A DNA stretch of 64,000 nt from Leptidea sinapis. Its lineage: Eukaryota > Arthropoda > Insecta > Lepidoptera > Pieridae. This document shows, piece after piece, positions 1 to 10,515 of the stretch; the stretch's first letter is position 1, and each line of letters starts with the position of its first letter. Below the pieces are notes generated by a model. It was not told where the DNA came from, did not search any database, and worked only from the letters and a program-made list of their open reading frames with translations. The position numbers and the translations under genes are program-made. Where the stretch lies: assembly GCF_905404315.1 (NCBI RefSeq), contig NC_066269.1:6882001-6946000 (forward strand), in the 5' to 3' direction.

Positions 1-198
1 TAGCAAATTTAAGATGCTCAATACTTAGTCCGCCAATGCCAGGAGACTCACCCCTTGGTATTGATTTGATTTAATTAGCAATCTATTTAATCATTAACCA
101 TTCTTACCGTGTGCTTACCTTTGACCTGAAGGATGATGCAGCTATTGAGAGGGAGCGAATGGCAACTCCATTCGCTCCGTTAGGCGTTAGGCTCTGTT

Positions 199-583
199 AG
201 GGCGAATTTGATCATCCGCAGATTTGCTCGCAGAACCAATGCAGCAAACATTACACTCTTTAAAGCTTACTGCACCTCATTACATGAGCTGTCTGGTTGG
301 ACTATGCGTAAAAGCAGTATTCAGTATAATAAAGCGTTCAGAATGTTATTGGGGCTGCCACAATACTGAAGCACGTCGGGATGTTTGGTAAGGCCGGTTT
401 TGATTATTTCTACGCGACTATGCGTAAGCGGTATACATCCCTGTTGCGTAGATTTCCTGCTAGCCCCAAGGGTATTCTGAGGGTATTTTCGCACAAGTTC
501 GTTTGTCAGTACCTGAACCACTGCTGTATGATACATGTGCTGACAAGTCGGTCCTATCGTAGGTTACAAATGCTTAGATTTTA
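199..583 (+). pseudogene. Non-LTR retrotransposon RT C-terminal remnant
   Basis: Conceptual translation from 199 gives a run with IIRRFARRTNAAN and FRMLLGLPQY, then an in-frame TGA near 367 and a shift into the frame starting MFGKAGFDYFYATMRKR at 381. The two frames join into one sequence of the kind found after the RT domain of insect LINEs (Cys/aromatic-rich C-terminus, LGLPxY...SxSGMF...DDFYATxRK pattern). A (TTA)n tail follows at about 668-680, as expected for a 3' end. It carries one stop and one frameshift, so it is dead. The clade cannot be fixed; Jockey-like is my best guess from family knowledge. Confidence 0.55.
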
Positions 584-604
584 AGATAGCTTATACTAAC
601 ACTA

Positions 605-944
605 GGTTTTAAGTTACTTTGTTACTAACACATTATGATCCTTTGTTGGTCAAAGTAAAGAATTTCTTATTATTATTATTAACATATTCTCCCTTTTCAC
701 ATTCACAGAGCTCACGAAGCGTGACATCTAAATAGTCGATTTTACAACAAGGTGCTCCCAAATAAGTTTACAACAGTTTCGTTTACAACGCTTACCAGAA
801 AACCAGGCCTACATTGTAATCTAAAAATGTGTTTCCAAAATGAGGGAAATTTAATTTGCGCGTGATGGAAGGCCTGAATAAGCACCTGAATCTAATTTTC
901 TTCGATCATTTGTACGTCTAAATGGGCTTTAAAAACGACGAAAA
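605..944. other. No recognisable gene; AT-rich spacer
   Basis: Apart from the (TTA)n run ending near 680 I see no coding signal, RNA or named repeat here. Confidence 0.5.
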
Positions 945-1115
945 ATATTGAGGTTGAAACTTTACCTCTATTTTGACTCACACTAATAAAAAGTGACATA
1001 CAAATTGCGAGTTTATGACGTAGACGTAGAAGAATAGCTTGTCAAGCATACTAAAGTAATAAACCCGACCTGTTTTCGTCGGTTGTCTAGGACATCTATA
1101 AATTATCTAAGGAAA
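945..1115 (+). mobile_element. MITE-like repeat, family B (TIR CCTTAGATCATTTA), diverged copy
   Basis: One of seven copies in the window sharing a core: GAGGTTGACAG..AACCTCTATTTTGAG, then CACTAACACAAAGTGACATACAAAT, then CGCGAGTGTAAGACGTAG, then AATAAACCTGGCCTG. Complete copies end in an imperfect inverted repeat CCTTAGATCATTTATACGTCTAGATAGA. Here only the right terminus (ATAAATTATCTAAGG, ending near 1112) is clear. Non-autonomous DNA transposon by inference. Confidence 0.5.
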
Positions 1116-1198
1116 TTTTCATGATCTTGGCTACATTTTAATCGAGATTTAAAATTTTCCATGTAACACACTTTTAATTAAGCATATTGGTTTTATTA

Positions 1199-1320
1199 TC
1201 AGGCTACGAGCAAAAGGCAGCTCTCTGCGCTGACATCATGCAGGAACTTGGGAGACGAACTGACTCGGGGCGAGTGGAGTTTCTCGGCTGGCTGTGGTCA
1301 ACTACGGAAGGTCCAAGAGC
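1199..1320 (+). other. Candidate coding exon of unidentified host gene
   Basis: A pyrimidine-rich tract and acceptor (TTTTATTATCAG) end near 1200 and lead into a stretch much richer in G+C than its flanks. Two plus-strand frames stay open. One reads YEQKAALCADIMQELGRR..GRVEFLGWLWSTTEG, the other ends GQLRKVQELVQFIR. Both look protein-like by composition; neither matches a family I can name. No strong 3' donor is visible (GGAAG|GTCCAA is weak). It may be a real exon of a plus-strand gene, or an old transposon fragment. Confidence 0.25.
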
Positions 1321-2640
1321 TGGTGCAGTTTATCAGATGTTACCTACTCCTTTAGTGTCATACTATTTCATATTTCATCACCTTCACGCATTATAACCAT
1401 GAACGTATTCATATTGCGGTGTTTTAAGGTTGACCAACTTTTCGCCTAGAAACATAATATCACTATGTAACGTTTCGCAAATGTTCAATGTAACATAGAA
1501 CAGAATATCATAAACATACTTATTAATTATAATTTGCTAATATAGAGGAAAACAAAATGAAGAGACAGAAAAAATATTAGTCATAAGTTAGAATAAATAA
1601 GAGCATAAGCAATCTGTTAAAGTTTGTGTTAGTGTTAAGTTTCATTGTTTATAAAATATACAAGTACTTTGTACATTTGAATTTGTCATCTTTTATTAAT
1701 AGCTTATATGTAATATATAATATGCACTAAAGAAACATAATATAAAATTTAACTTATATGATTTTACCACACCACTAGTATTATTACATTACATTTTTGG
1801 CTTAGTTTTCTATAAGATTGGAATCTGTGGTAATGTAGACTCGTCTGTAGTCAGTCGAAAATTAAATTCATAACATAAATGAGCGAGCTTGACTTAAATG
1901 CTCAGTGTTTTTAAGTTGGCAAATATTATTTTCACTTCTCATGCTCTGAAATTGCTTATTTATGCACGATATAGGCTGCACAAAATCGATTTTAGTGCAC
2001 TTGTGCACGAATCTACTTATAAATGTATCTATATTAAGGCAAAGAAAATGAGCCATACAGCCAAACACAATAAAAAGTTCAGAATCAATAAGAATTTGTT
2101 ATTTTATAATATTTACTTTAATTTATTTGCCTCATGTGTTTTTTAAGACATAAAAGATATTTAAATTTTAATTTAAATATAGTAGGTTATTTAATAAATT
2201 AAGAAAGATATATATTACAAAATTAATTTAATAGTAGGCTGTATAGGTCTGGAGCCCAAGCTTAATATCAATGTCGTAAGATTTTAAAAAAAGCGGCGGG
2301 AAACAGGTCTTGTTTTTTCGTGTGTTTATTAATTTCTTCAAATTTGCTAAAAATTGTTAAAAATGTCCATGTTATACTACTGTTTTATTTCCTCGCAATC
2401 GAAATGAAAAGCAGAGTTTATAATTCGTCCACAAAACCATTTTATCCTTATAAAAAATGGTTTGTTTTGTGCACTCGTTGTAAAATCTACTATTCCTTAC
2501 CTGGATACTTATAACAAAAAACGTAATGTGCTATAGGAAATGGATGGGTTTTGTCAAAAAATAATGACTACGTAGCATGTCAATTAAAACACATACCAAT
2601 ATCACATGAGTTAATAAAACGGTACAGAGACTAAGCTTCA
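1321..2640. other. AT-rich non-coding sequence
   Basis: Long AT-rich stretch. The short ORFs of 60-80 codons on both strands have no domain, splice or codon-bias support. No repeat family seen elsewhere in the window is evident. Confidence 0.5.
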
Positions 2641-2670
2641 TACTCTACGCGAAATGGTTGCACTACTACA

Positions 2671-2766
2671 ATGATACGAAGCATGTGTGAGCATCCACTG
2701 ACCGCTTGTTGCGAACGCGGCGAAACTAGATGTAGCCGGACCGCAGAGACAGTTGGCAATCCCAGG
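2671..2766 (+). other. Candidate first exon with strong donor, unidentified
   Basis: A GC-elevated island. An ATG at 2671 opens a 32-codon frame (MIRSMCEHPLTACCERGE..) running directly into a good splice donor, CCCAGG|GTAAGAG, at 2766/2767. The opposite strand also has a 69-codon frame here, so strand is not certain. No homologue recognised. Listed because the donor and composition stand out from the AT-rich surroundings; a chance ORF cannot be excluded. Confidence 0.15.
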
Positions 2767-3015
2767 GTAAGAGTGACACACGTATTGCTTTATTGATTCC
2801 GAATTTGAATAATTAAACATAAAAAGAGAATTTAGAAGTTTTAACATTTAGAAGTGGGAGAGTCACGCAGCCGTCTTTTGACGTCAGCACAATCGGGCCA
2901 GACTCGTCCGGGTTAATTACCACACTCGCACAGAATACCGGCATGAAGTAGCGGCCTAGTGCCGCTATGTTTCGCATAGGTTAGTGTCGAGGACCGGAGG
3001 CCATTTCTTTCATGT

Positions 3016-3861
3016 GTGTACGTTAGGAAGGATATCTGCTGTCGCCGTCTCGGCAATTTTGAGAGTAGGGACCTGTTCACACTCTGGCTCCGCGTAGATT
3101 TAGAGGACCGCGTCCGCATCTATGCGTGTGTCTACAGGTCCCATAGTGGTAACGCAGAAACCGATCATCTCATGGGCTGCGTTCAAGCGGCAATTGACGA
3201 CGTGCTTGCACAGATCCCCTCCGCTGAAATCGTAGTCTTGGGTGATTTCAACGGGCACAATGCCGAATGGCTTGGATCACGTACCACAGACTACGCAGGG
3301 CGATCTGTGCATAATTTTGCATTGGCGTACGATCTGTCCCAATTGGTTGAGTCACCAACGCGGCTCCCGGATGTGGATAGCCACATGCCGTCCTTATTAG
3401 ATCTTCTGCTGACTACACATCCCGATGGTTACCAGGTCATTGTCGACGCCCCTCTCGGAACGTCCGACCATTGCCTGATCAGGGGTGTAGTGCCTATACG
3501 ACGCCCACGTCGCAGACCACCAGCGACCCGCCGCGTTTGGCACTACAAGTCAGCAGATTGGGATAGGATGCGTTCCTTTTTTGCATCCTACCCTTGGAGC
3601 AGGATTTGTTTCCCTTCGGATGATCCTAGTGCCTGCGCCGTTGCAGTAGCCGATGTTATTCTACAGGGCATGGATATTTTTATACCAAGCTCTGTAGTAC
3701 CGATCGGTGGCAGATCACAGCCCTGGTTCGATGCGTCAGTTAAAGCAGCATCTGACTGCAAAAAACAGGCGTATCGAACTTGGGTTGCGGCGCTGGGCAC
3801 AAAGGATCCGAACTGCATAGTTCTTAAGAGGAAATACAACCGTGCTTCCAGATTTTTTTAA
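3016..3861 (+). pseudogene. Apurinic-type endonuclease domain of the non-LTR retrotransposon
   Basis: The open frame lacks an ATG start (it begins at a GTG inside the domain). It carries EN landmarks: GDFNGHNAEWLG (catalytic Asp/Asn segment, about residues 73-84) and TSDHCLIRG (terminal SDH motif, about residues 150-158), followed by a basic linker. This enzyme nicks target DNA to prime reverse transcription. The frame is lost near 3842-3861, at a run of T before TTTAAG, and coding resumes in the next frame at 3842. Upstream in-frame residues continue back to TAG at 2977, so the first part of EN is missing or mutated in this copy. Confidence 0.8.
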
Positions 3862-5095
3862 GCGGCAAATCGCCCGTGCAAAGTCAAAACACGTCGTCAA
3901 AATCGGCGAGCAGCTTTCCAGTTACCCGACCGGAACACGCAAGTTCTGGTCGTTGTCGAAAGCTGCTCTTGGTAACTTCAGCCAGCCGTCCATGCCGCCG
4001 TTGCACATGAGGAATGACACCCTGGCCCATACGGCAAAAGAGAAAGCCGATCTCGTGTGCGCTCTTTTCGCCTCCAACTCGACTCTTGACGACAACGGAA
4101 AAACACCGCCGACCATCCCGCGGTGTCAGAGCTCTATGCCTGAAGTACAGTTCAGGCAGAAAACTGTTAGGCGAGCTCTGTTTTCGTTGGACGTCAGGAA
4201 GTCGAGCGGGTCGGATGGCATTTCTCCAATCGTGCTTAGAACGTGTGCCCCTGAGTTGACGCCGGTGCTAACGCGTTTATTCCGGCACTCTTATTCCAAA
4301 GGCGTAGTCCCTGACTCATGGAAGTCAGCCCTTGTCCATCCGATCCAAAAAAAAGGAGACAGTTCGGATCCGACAAACTACAGGCCTATTGCTATTACCT
4401 TCCTGCTCTCCAAAATCATGGAGAGCATAATTAGCCGTCAGCTCTTGGTATACCTAGAGGGTCACCAGTTGATCAACGACCGACAATAGGGGTTTCGCCA
4501 TGGTCGGTCGGCAGGTGATCTTCTGGTATACCTAACACATAGATGGGCTGCGGCTATTGAAAGCAAGGGGGAAGGCCTGGCAGTTAGCCTGGATATAGCG
4601 AAGGCCTTTGATCGTGTATGGCACAAGGCGCTCCTCTCTAAACTTCCATCATTTGGGCTTCCCGAGAGCTTGTGCAAGTGGACCTCCAGCTTCCTCACTG
4701 GGCGCAGCATGCAGGTCGTTGTCGACGGACATTGCTCGAACCCGAAGCCCGTGAATGCTGGAGAGCCCCAAGGCTGTGTGCTATCTCCTACGCTGTTTCT
4801 TCTGCATATCAATGATAGGTTGGACACCTCCAACATTCATTGCTATGCAGATGATAGCACTGGTGATGCCGTATACACGGGCCATGCACGTCTCTCTCGG
4901 GAAATCGTCGACCAGTGCCGGGAGAAACTTGTGTCTTCTATCGAGTCCTCTCTTGAGAAGGTCGCGGAATGGGGTAAATTGAACCTTGTCCAATTTAACC
5001 CCCAGAAGATTCAAGTTTGCGCGTTTACCACTAAAAAAAACCCTATTTGTCGCATCACCGCTCTTCGACAACACTTCCCTAAAAGCCTCACCTAG
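3842..5095 (+). pseudogene. Reverse transcriptase domain, one premature stop
   Basis: Continues the element after the frameshift. The RT fingers include SSGSDGISPIVLR and the NYRPIAIT motif near 4375-4400. The frame is broken by TAG at 4487, where the other copies read a Tyr codon (DRQYGF), then continues without a start codon through SLDIAKAFDRVWH (palm motif A, about 4588), GEPQGCVLSPTLF (about 4761) and the catalytic CYADDS box (about 4841-4858). RT reverse transcribes the element RNA. The catalytic Asp pair is intact, but the stop and both shifts make this copy non-functional in cis. Confidence 0.8.
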
Positions 5096-5846
5096 TATCG
5101 GAATACTGGGTCTCGAAATCTCGAGCGATGGCCAATTCCGTGGCCATCTGGAGGGCAAAGCCAAATTGGCTTCAAAGAAACTGGGCGTCATTAATAGAGC
5201 ACGGCAATACTTCAAGCCGGCCCACATTCTAGCGCTGTACAAAGCGCAGGTCCGGCCACACATGGAGTATTGCTGTCATCTCTGGTCTGACGCACCCCAG
5301 TATCAGCTCAATCCATTTGACCGCGTGCAACGCAGAGCAGCTCGAATTGTCGGGAACCCAGTACTCTGTGAACGGCTGGATCACTTGGCGTTGCGTAGAG
5401 ACGTCGCTTCATTGTGTGTCTTCTACCGCATTTATCACGGGGAGTGTTCCGAACAGCTGTTTTACCTAATTCCTGCCGCCGAATTCCACCTTCGCACGAC
5501 ACGCCACAAGTTAGGATATCATCCTCACCATCTGGATGTGTGGCGGTCCTCCACAGTGCGGTTTACAAGGAGCTTTCTTCCACGTACTACAAAGCTGTGG
5601 AATGAGCTTCCTTGTGCGGTGTTTCCGGGACGATACGACATGGGTACCTTCAAAAAAGCGCGTACAACTTCCTTAAAGGCCGGCAACGCTCCTGTGATTC
5701 CTCTGGTGTTGCAAGAGAGTATGGGCGGCGGTGATCACTTAACAACAGGTGACCCGTACGTTCGTTTGCCCTCCTATTCCATAAAAAAAAAAACTAATAA
5801 TATATTATTAATATATGTACGGTTGTTCACTGTATTGTTTGCATGA
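4986..5846 (+). pseudogene. RT C-terminal region, out of frame with the RT core
   Basis: The frame changes around 5031-5040 at a homopolymer: this copy has one more A than the copy at about 13886 (ACTAAAAAAA then CCC). The C-terminal part shows YKAQVRPHMEYCCHLWS, FDRVQRRAARIVG and FLPRTTKLWNELP, a standard tail for insect CR1/Jockey-like RTs. It ends near the 3' terminal A-run at about 5785; the last codons, out to 5846, read into flanking DNA. Confidence 0.75.
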
Positions 5847-5849
5847 ACA

Positions 5850-6290
5850 ATACGAGAAAAAATAAAAAAAACATATTTTATGTATCCCAAGGAATACAAT
5901 ATGTAAGTATATATCTAATAATATTTATATGATCTTTTTGGTTATGGGAAGGGAGTTCGTCACGGTTCGTTTTCACCATTTTATTATTATTGCAAGGTTT
6001 TACTTAACACTTGATCGTGGGTTGATAGATATATGAAGGTATTTGTTTACGTTCAAATATAAACAAAATATAATTGTAACTAGAATTAGATTAATTATAG
6101 TGCATAAACTTACGCAATTTTTTTTTACTCTTTAGTGTATATTATATCTATTGTTTTGGATAAGTATTTTTTGAAGTCGGTCGTTTTTTTGTTAATTTTT
6201 ACGTCGAGTTGAGATACTAATTATATTTCCTTCGTATATGCTAAAACTACAACAGTGATTGTTTTTTATAATGAATAAAGAACGTAATAG
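5850..6290. other. AT-rich spacer
   Basis: No gene or recurring repeat recognised. Confidence 0.45.
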
Positions 6291-6294
6291 TAGT

Positions 6295-6356
6295 AGTTTT
6301 TGAGTTTCAATAAGTGATGTCACATCCTATTTTGAATAAAAATATTTGAATTTGAG
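6295..6356 (+). mobile_element. LINE 3' tail, family H
   Basis: Reads AATAAGTGATGTCACATCC then TATTTTGAATAAAAATATTTGAATTTG. The same terminal sequence occurs at about 18.9 kb and, antisense, at 31.75 and 32.3 kb. It is the AATAAA-bearing 3' end of a non-LTR element with a TTTGAA-type tail. Confidence 0.55.
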
Positions 6357-6751
6357 TGCGAAGTCATGTACCTACTTCCTTTATTATGCGATTAGTTACC
6401 TAATTAAGGCTATACGTGGCTTTTTCCCCATTCTTTAAATCACGATTGGTTATTAGTTTAGATTTCAGAATAACTCCGTAGTTAGTTAACCACCATATAA
6501 CACCCACCCATAGGCAGTCAAGTTCGTGCAATAGACTGCTTACTTCTTAACAAAGTAACCTAACCTAACATTCTTAGAAATTCTTTTTATCTGAATCTGG
6601 AGTTGCAACTAGAAAATATTTTTGTGATTGAAAATACAATTATCAAGCTTAAATTAATCAACAACCGAGTGACAATCGTACCAAAATAGGTAGCACTTCT
6701 GTCTGCTCTTAAGAAGCTTAGTATCTGTACCGTTTTATTTACTCATGTGCC

Positions 6752-6924
6752 AAAATAGTGGCCGAGCGAATGTTGTTTACTTGAGTAATACGTCGGAAAC
6801 AGGTATAGCAGTGCTGATCGCCGTTGACCTTGACACGGCGGAGGACGGCACATGGCTCCGGCGGGCGACCAACTGGATCTGTCGAGTGACGCAGAGAACG
6901 CTCTCTCCGCGCAGAGCATGGGGC
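6752..6924 (+). other. GC-rich island with candidate first coding exon
   Basis: A CpG-rich segment in AT-rich DNA. An ATG at 6852 opens a frame (MAPAGDQLDLSSDAENALSA..) rich in G-initial codons, typical of genuine coding sequence. It meets TAG immediately before a possible donor (CCCTAG|GTAACG at about 6921), so as written the exon cannot splice onward in that frame. A second frame stays open through the donor but gives an Arg/Trp-rich product. An in-frame TGA at 6831 would make this an initial exon. Unidentified: real exon with a mutation or sequencing error, or a chance island. Confidence 0.25.
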
Positions 6925-6939
6925 CTGTCAAGCCCTAGG

Positions 6940-7640
6940 TAACGCAACATAAATTTCTACACACTCAACACTCTACACATTTAATTATCCCATAGCAGTT
7001 GACAGTATTCACCTAATGACTCTAATACAAGTTCACATTATCTTTGGACTTCGCTGGAACGTGAAGCGCACGTCCTGCTGCGTCGGTACAGTTTGTAGTT
7101 TCACTGCCATTAGGTATGTTGTGCTATCACTGCTTTGTTTTTAAAGTTTTCATTCATACGTTTTGACTTTAGTTGTAATAGTTCTGTAGTTTCTGTTGTT
7201 CTGTGTCGCTATAATAGTACTGCCAGAAAAATATAAACTTTCTTACTTAACCCAGATTCTTTCATTGATTTTTCATCATTATAGTTATAATAATCAGCAT
7301 GACAACACAACACCTTTACATACATACTGAAAAAATAAATTATTGTTTATTTATTATAATATCCTATTAACGCTTGTTTGCACACAAGTTAAACTAGTTT
7401 TGCGTAGGAGTCGACCTAAAATAGACAATTATTAAATTCAAAATTAACAGCATTTAGTAAAGTGAGTAAACTTAATATTCTTACAATGCTCTCAATAAAG
7501 CAAACCTTATTAAAGGGCACGTGTGAGTTTCATTGTTAAACTGGGCCTTATATTTAAATTCCTGTATGTTAAATAACAAGTTGTGGAAACCTTTGAAGAG
7601 TGTATGTGAACGTTAAACCTTGATGTGATGTGTACATATT
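6940..7640. other. Non-coding AT-rich sequence
   Basis: No supported gene, RNA or recurring repeat seen. Confidence 0.45.
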
Positions 7641-7652
7641 ATAATATTGGTC

Positions 7653-7683
7653 ACATTGAAATTAATGCCATTAATTTCAATGT
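7653..7683. repeat. Perfect short palindrome
   Basis: Fourteen-base arms (ACATTGAAATTAAT and its exact complement) separated by GCC. It could form a hairpin or be the relic of a small inverted-repeat element. Confidence 0.7.
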
Positions 7684-7947
7684 CACTCAATATCAATGAT
7701 ATATTTTATTATTTATAATATCTTAATTGGCATTGATTTTAAAATTTCATTTTGATTTGATCTACTAATATATATAAAATAAGCCTTCATTGCTGTTCCA
7801 AATAGAATTAAATGATATGTTACTAAATATTAAATTAAATAAAATGTTTTCCCAATTTAGTTAAACAGCTTTGATCTTACTAATAAACTTGTTAAAAGTT
7901 AGGTATAAAGTTATACCTGAGAATAAACCAAGAATTTAAATAAAACA

Positions 7948-8146
7948 GTTTTAAAGGATTAAAATGCGTGTAATTGAACCTATGTTTTTAACTTGACCAA
8001 ATTCATCTGCAGTCCCCCTGAAAACGAGATCTGGAAAGGTCTTGAAACGTCGGGTTAACTCAAAATTATAATAAAAATATAACTTTTACGCAAAAATCTA
8101 ATGTAAAAACACAGTTATAATAACACGCGTTTTAATCCTTTAAAAG
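7948..8146. mobile_element. MITE, family J (TTTTAAAGGATTAAAA ends)
   Basis: About 200 bp bounded by inverted termini of about 23 bp (TTTTAAAGGATTAAAATGCGTGT at the left, its complement with one mismatch at the right). It contains GAAACGTCGGGTTAACT. Fragments of the same element occur at 12740-12865 and 26970-27145. Too small to encode a transposase. Confidence 0.65.
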
Positions 8147-8298
8147 TTTAATTTAAATGTGTAATACATGCCTTAATCAAAGAAAATACTACCAAGAATA
8201 TGCAAAATGTTCAAAAATATAAATTTTTAAATTTGACGCGTTTATTTGCAAGGCTGCTTAACGTTTGGAAAATTATCAATATTTATTGCCTTCAGAAT

Positions 8299-8349
8299 GT
8301 CGAAAGACAATCCCCAAAAGGGGATTTTTTTTGTACTTTGTCTTTCGAC
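8299..8349. repeat. Nested inverted repeat
   Basis: Outer arms GTCGAAAGACAA and TTGTCTTTCGAC are exact complements. An inner pair AATCCCC/GGGGATT lies inside the loop, so the region could form a two-part hairpin. It sits inside a 128-codon open frame that I do not consider a gene. Confidence 0.6.
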
Positions 8350-8514
8350 AAAGGTACCTACGTCTCTCTGTCTTTAGATGTTTGTATCCATATCGGCCCA
8401 ACGTCTGTTTTTAATATCATCTTTCCAACGTTACATTTGTCGCCCTTTTCTTCGACTACCATACCCTGGATAGCAAACTGTTATCGAAGTGAAAATTTCT
8501 TAAGCCACGAAGGG

Positions 8515-8675
8515 CAATTTTTGGAAGGGAAAATCTTATGGGTTCGCGTCACCGACATGCTCGTGACTGGCGCATGCGATAAATAAATAATTTAAAAATA
8601 AAATATATATAATATAAATTTTTGGACGGGTGAAATCTCGTGAGTTCGGGTCACCGAAATGCTTATAGCAGTATA
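8515..8675 (+). repeat. Imperfect direct duplication
   Basis: TTTTTGGAAGGGAAAATCTTATGGG..TCACCGACATGCT at about 8517-8560 recurs as TTTTTGGACGGGTGAAATCTCGTGAG..TCACCGAAATGCT at about 8618-8662, separated by AT-rich sequence. Origin unknown. Confidence 0.5.
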
Positions 8676-8724
8676 TCTGCAGCTATACAGCTGACGTATT
8701 GTGCAACATTAGTGCTGTGTATAA

Positions 8725-9061
8725 TCTATACTAATATTATAAAGCTGCAGTGTTTGTTTGTTTGAACGCGTTAATATCTGGTACTACTGGTCCGATTTGA
8801 ATGATTCTTTCAGTGTTGGGTAGTCCATTTATCGAGGAAGGCTATAGGCTATTTTTTATCAAAATTAGGGATCCGTAATAAAATTGCTATTTCGTAACAC
8901 AAGGTGTAAAATCGAAAACCTATTTTTGCGTGCGCTGCAAAAACTATTGACAATAGAAGAAAATGATGTACAATATATATATAGGCAATATTTTATTACT
9001 TATAAAACTATCGCGTGAATTATACTTTATATGGCAAAACAACGTTTGCCGGGTCAGCTAG
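8725..9061 (+). mobile_element. Non-autonomous Helitron-like element
   Basis: Begins TCTATACTAATATTATAAAG and ends AACGTTTGCCGGGTCAGCTAG followed by T: a 5' TC and 3' CTAG between A and T, with no terminal inverted repeats. The same 3' end (GGGTCAGCTAG or GGGTCATCTAG) is seen at 26.3, 40.5 and 55.2 kb. No Rep/helicase coding. This matches lepidopteran Helitron-like repeats by structure. Confidence 0.7.
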
Positions 9062-9569
9062 TTATATTATAAGTAAAATTGAATGGATTTAGAAAAAGTT
9101 CAATGTGTATAGACTGTGCATTGTTAAAATAGTGTTTTTGTTTGATTAATATATTATTGAAAATAAGTATTTAAAAATAAAGTGAAATTTATAATTTAAT
9201 TGTTTTCAAGCATTATGAAATGTCAAATGTTATTAATACTAAAAGTTCTAAGTTTTCACTTTTATTGGCAGTCTCTATAACTGTCATTTTTTTATCTTAT
9301 TAAATTTTTCTTGCTTTTCTCTTTTTTTCATTTAAGTGTTCTACATATTGATCTACTATCATAACTGAATTAAGTATCAGGTCGAATAGCTCCTCGGATA
9401 TATTTCAAAGATGAGGTTCTCGTGGGTATCCTTGTTTATGGAAGGCAGGTCTGTGTACCAAATACATCGGAGCTTCTTCACTTTTCTCATAACTAGAAAT
9501 TTCTAAATTGTGATGTTATTGAGAATTTCAGTTATTTTTAGAAATATATAAAAAAAAATATATTTATCA

Positions 9570-10046
9570 ACTAACTATCCTGCGACTTCATCCACGTTGA
9601 ATAGTTACTTTGAGCAATGTTTTTTCATTTTTTTTTATACTTTTCAAATAACATAAGCACAAATTGCTCTTTCTGCTGCTGACAGCGGTCTTGTATGATA
9701 CAGCGCATATCCCTTGTTATTGTGGACAGTCTCTTTAATAGTACTTCCCTGTGAACTTTAATCTCTTATTTCATCCCCATATAGGTTAAAGTTTCAAAAA
9801 TGCTTGAACAAATGTTTTTAAATTATTTCTTACGAAGTGCCTAAATACAAAGTTTCATGGTTATATCTTCGATAATGACGTATTTCCATCACAAAATGCC
9901 ATTCTCTATTTCAACGCCTCCATTTATTTTCTTGCAATAAAAGGTAACATATGTCCCTTTTCAATCTCTGTACTAAGTTTTATCAAAATCAGTTCGGTGA
10001 TTTAGGGTTGAAATTTACTCACATTTTATAATATTAGTAAGGAAGT
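9570..10046 (-). mobile_element. Helitron-like repeat, diverged (antisense)
   Basis: Shares its layout with 23114-23498 and 48523-48860: CGACTTCATCCACG near the left, two internal blocks (CCATTCTCTATTTCAACGCC, AATAAAAGGTAACATATGTCC), then TGAAATTTACTCACATTTTATAATATTAGTA at the right. The right end is the element's 5' end in sense orientation. Confidence 0.5.
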
Positions 10047-10064
10047 AGGGATTTATTTTTGGAC

Positions 10065-10275
10065 TTACGTCACTGAGTATTTCGACGCTTGAGTATTTTT
10101 CTTGCATCACTTTACAAGTGATATTGTAATTAAAAAAATGTATAACATTGAACCTGTAAATGTTGACTTAAAAGAGTGACAATGAGTTTCTTGACATTTC
10201 ATCTCATTTAAGTTCAACCTTTTCTGAAGTGGTGGTAAATGTTAAAAGAAAAAAATTTGACATTCATAAGTGTTA
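10065..10275 (+). mobile_element. LINE 3' region fragment, family D
   Basis: GACTTAAAAGAGTGACAATGAGTTTCTTG then TTCAACCTTTTCTGAAGTGG then TGACATTCATAAGTG is the complement of the segment at 32930-33100, where a fuller copy lies. 3'-UTR remnant; no coding. Confidence 0.5.
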
Positions 10276-10420
10276 CTTCCTATAGGGGAACCTGTTGTAC
10301 CTTGGCACTATGTGTACCTGGGGCATTAATTTTTACGATATTACTATGTGTATAGATTTAAATTTGTCAAATAAAGTTTAAAATAAAACAGACGTATAAT
10401 TTGTACAAAAATATAAGTCG

Positions 10421-10427
10421 TTTATTT
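10421..10427 (-). terminator. Poly(A) signal of the first cuticular gene
   Basis: AATAAA on the minus strand (TTTATT on plus), 90 bp beyond the stop codon at 10516. Confidence 0.6.
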
Positions 10428-10515
10428 ATAAAACATAGTAGGGTATTGTAACAAAACAATTAAATTAAAATCACATCATACGCTTGACTAGTCTGTGGGG
10501 TGTATCTAGATTGCT

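Larger units (their letters stand above)
2870..5795 (+). mobile_element. CR1/Jockey-like non-LTR retrotransposon, nearly full RT/EN copy
   Basis: The longest transposon in the window: endonuclease (about 3000-3500), linker, reverse transcriptase (about 4140-5100), C-terminal domain (to about 5790), and a 3' end reading TCCTATTCCATAAAAA. The same 3' end recurs at 14.6, 26.4, 29.3 (antisense) and 45.3 kb, which defines the family. The 5' limit is uncertain; an in-frame TAG at 2977 and no upstream ORF1 suggest 5' truncation or decay. Lesions are described under the coding segments. The clade is inferred from RT/EN style only. Confidence 0.85.

Noticed and set aside
8200..8586. 128-codon plus-strand ORF
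   Set aside because: It crosses a perfect inverted repeat and an imperfect direct duplication, has no domain, no codon bias and no splice context. Most likely a chance frame in repeat-derived DNA.
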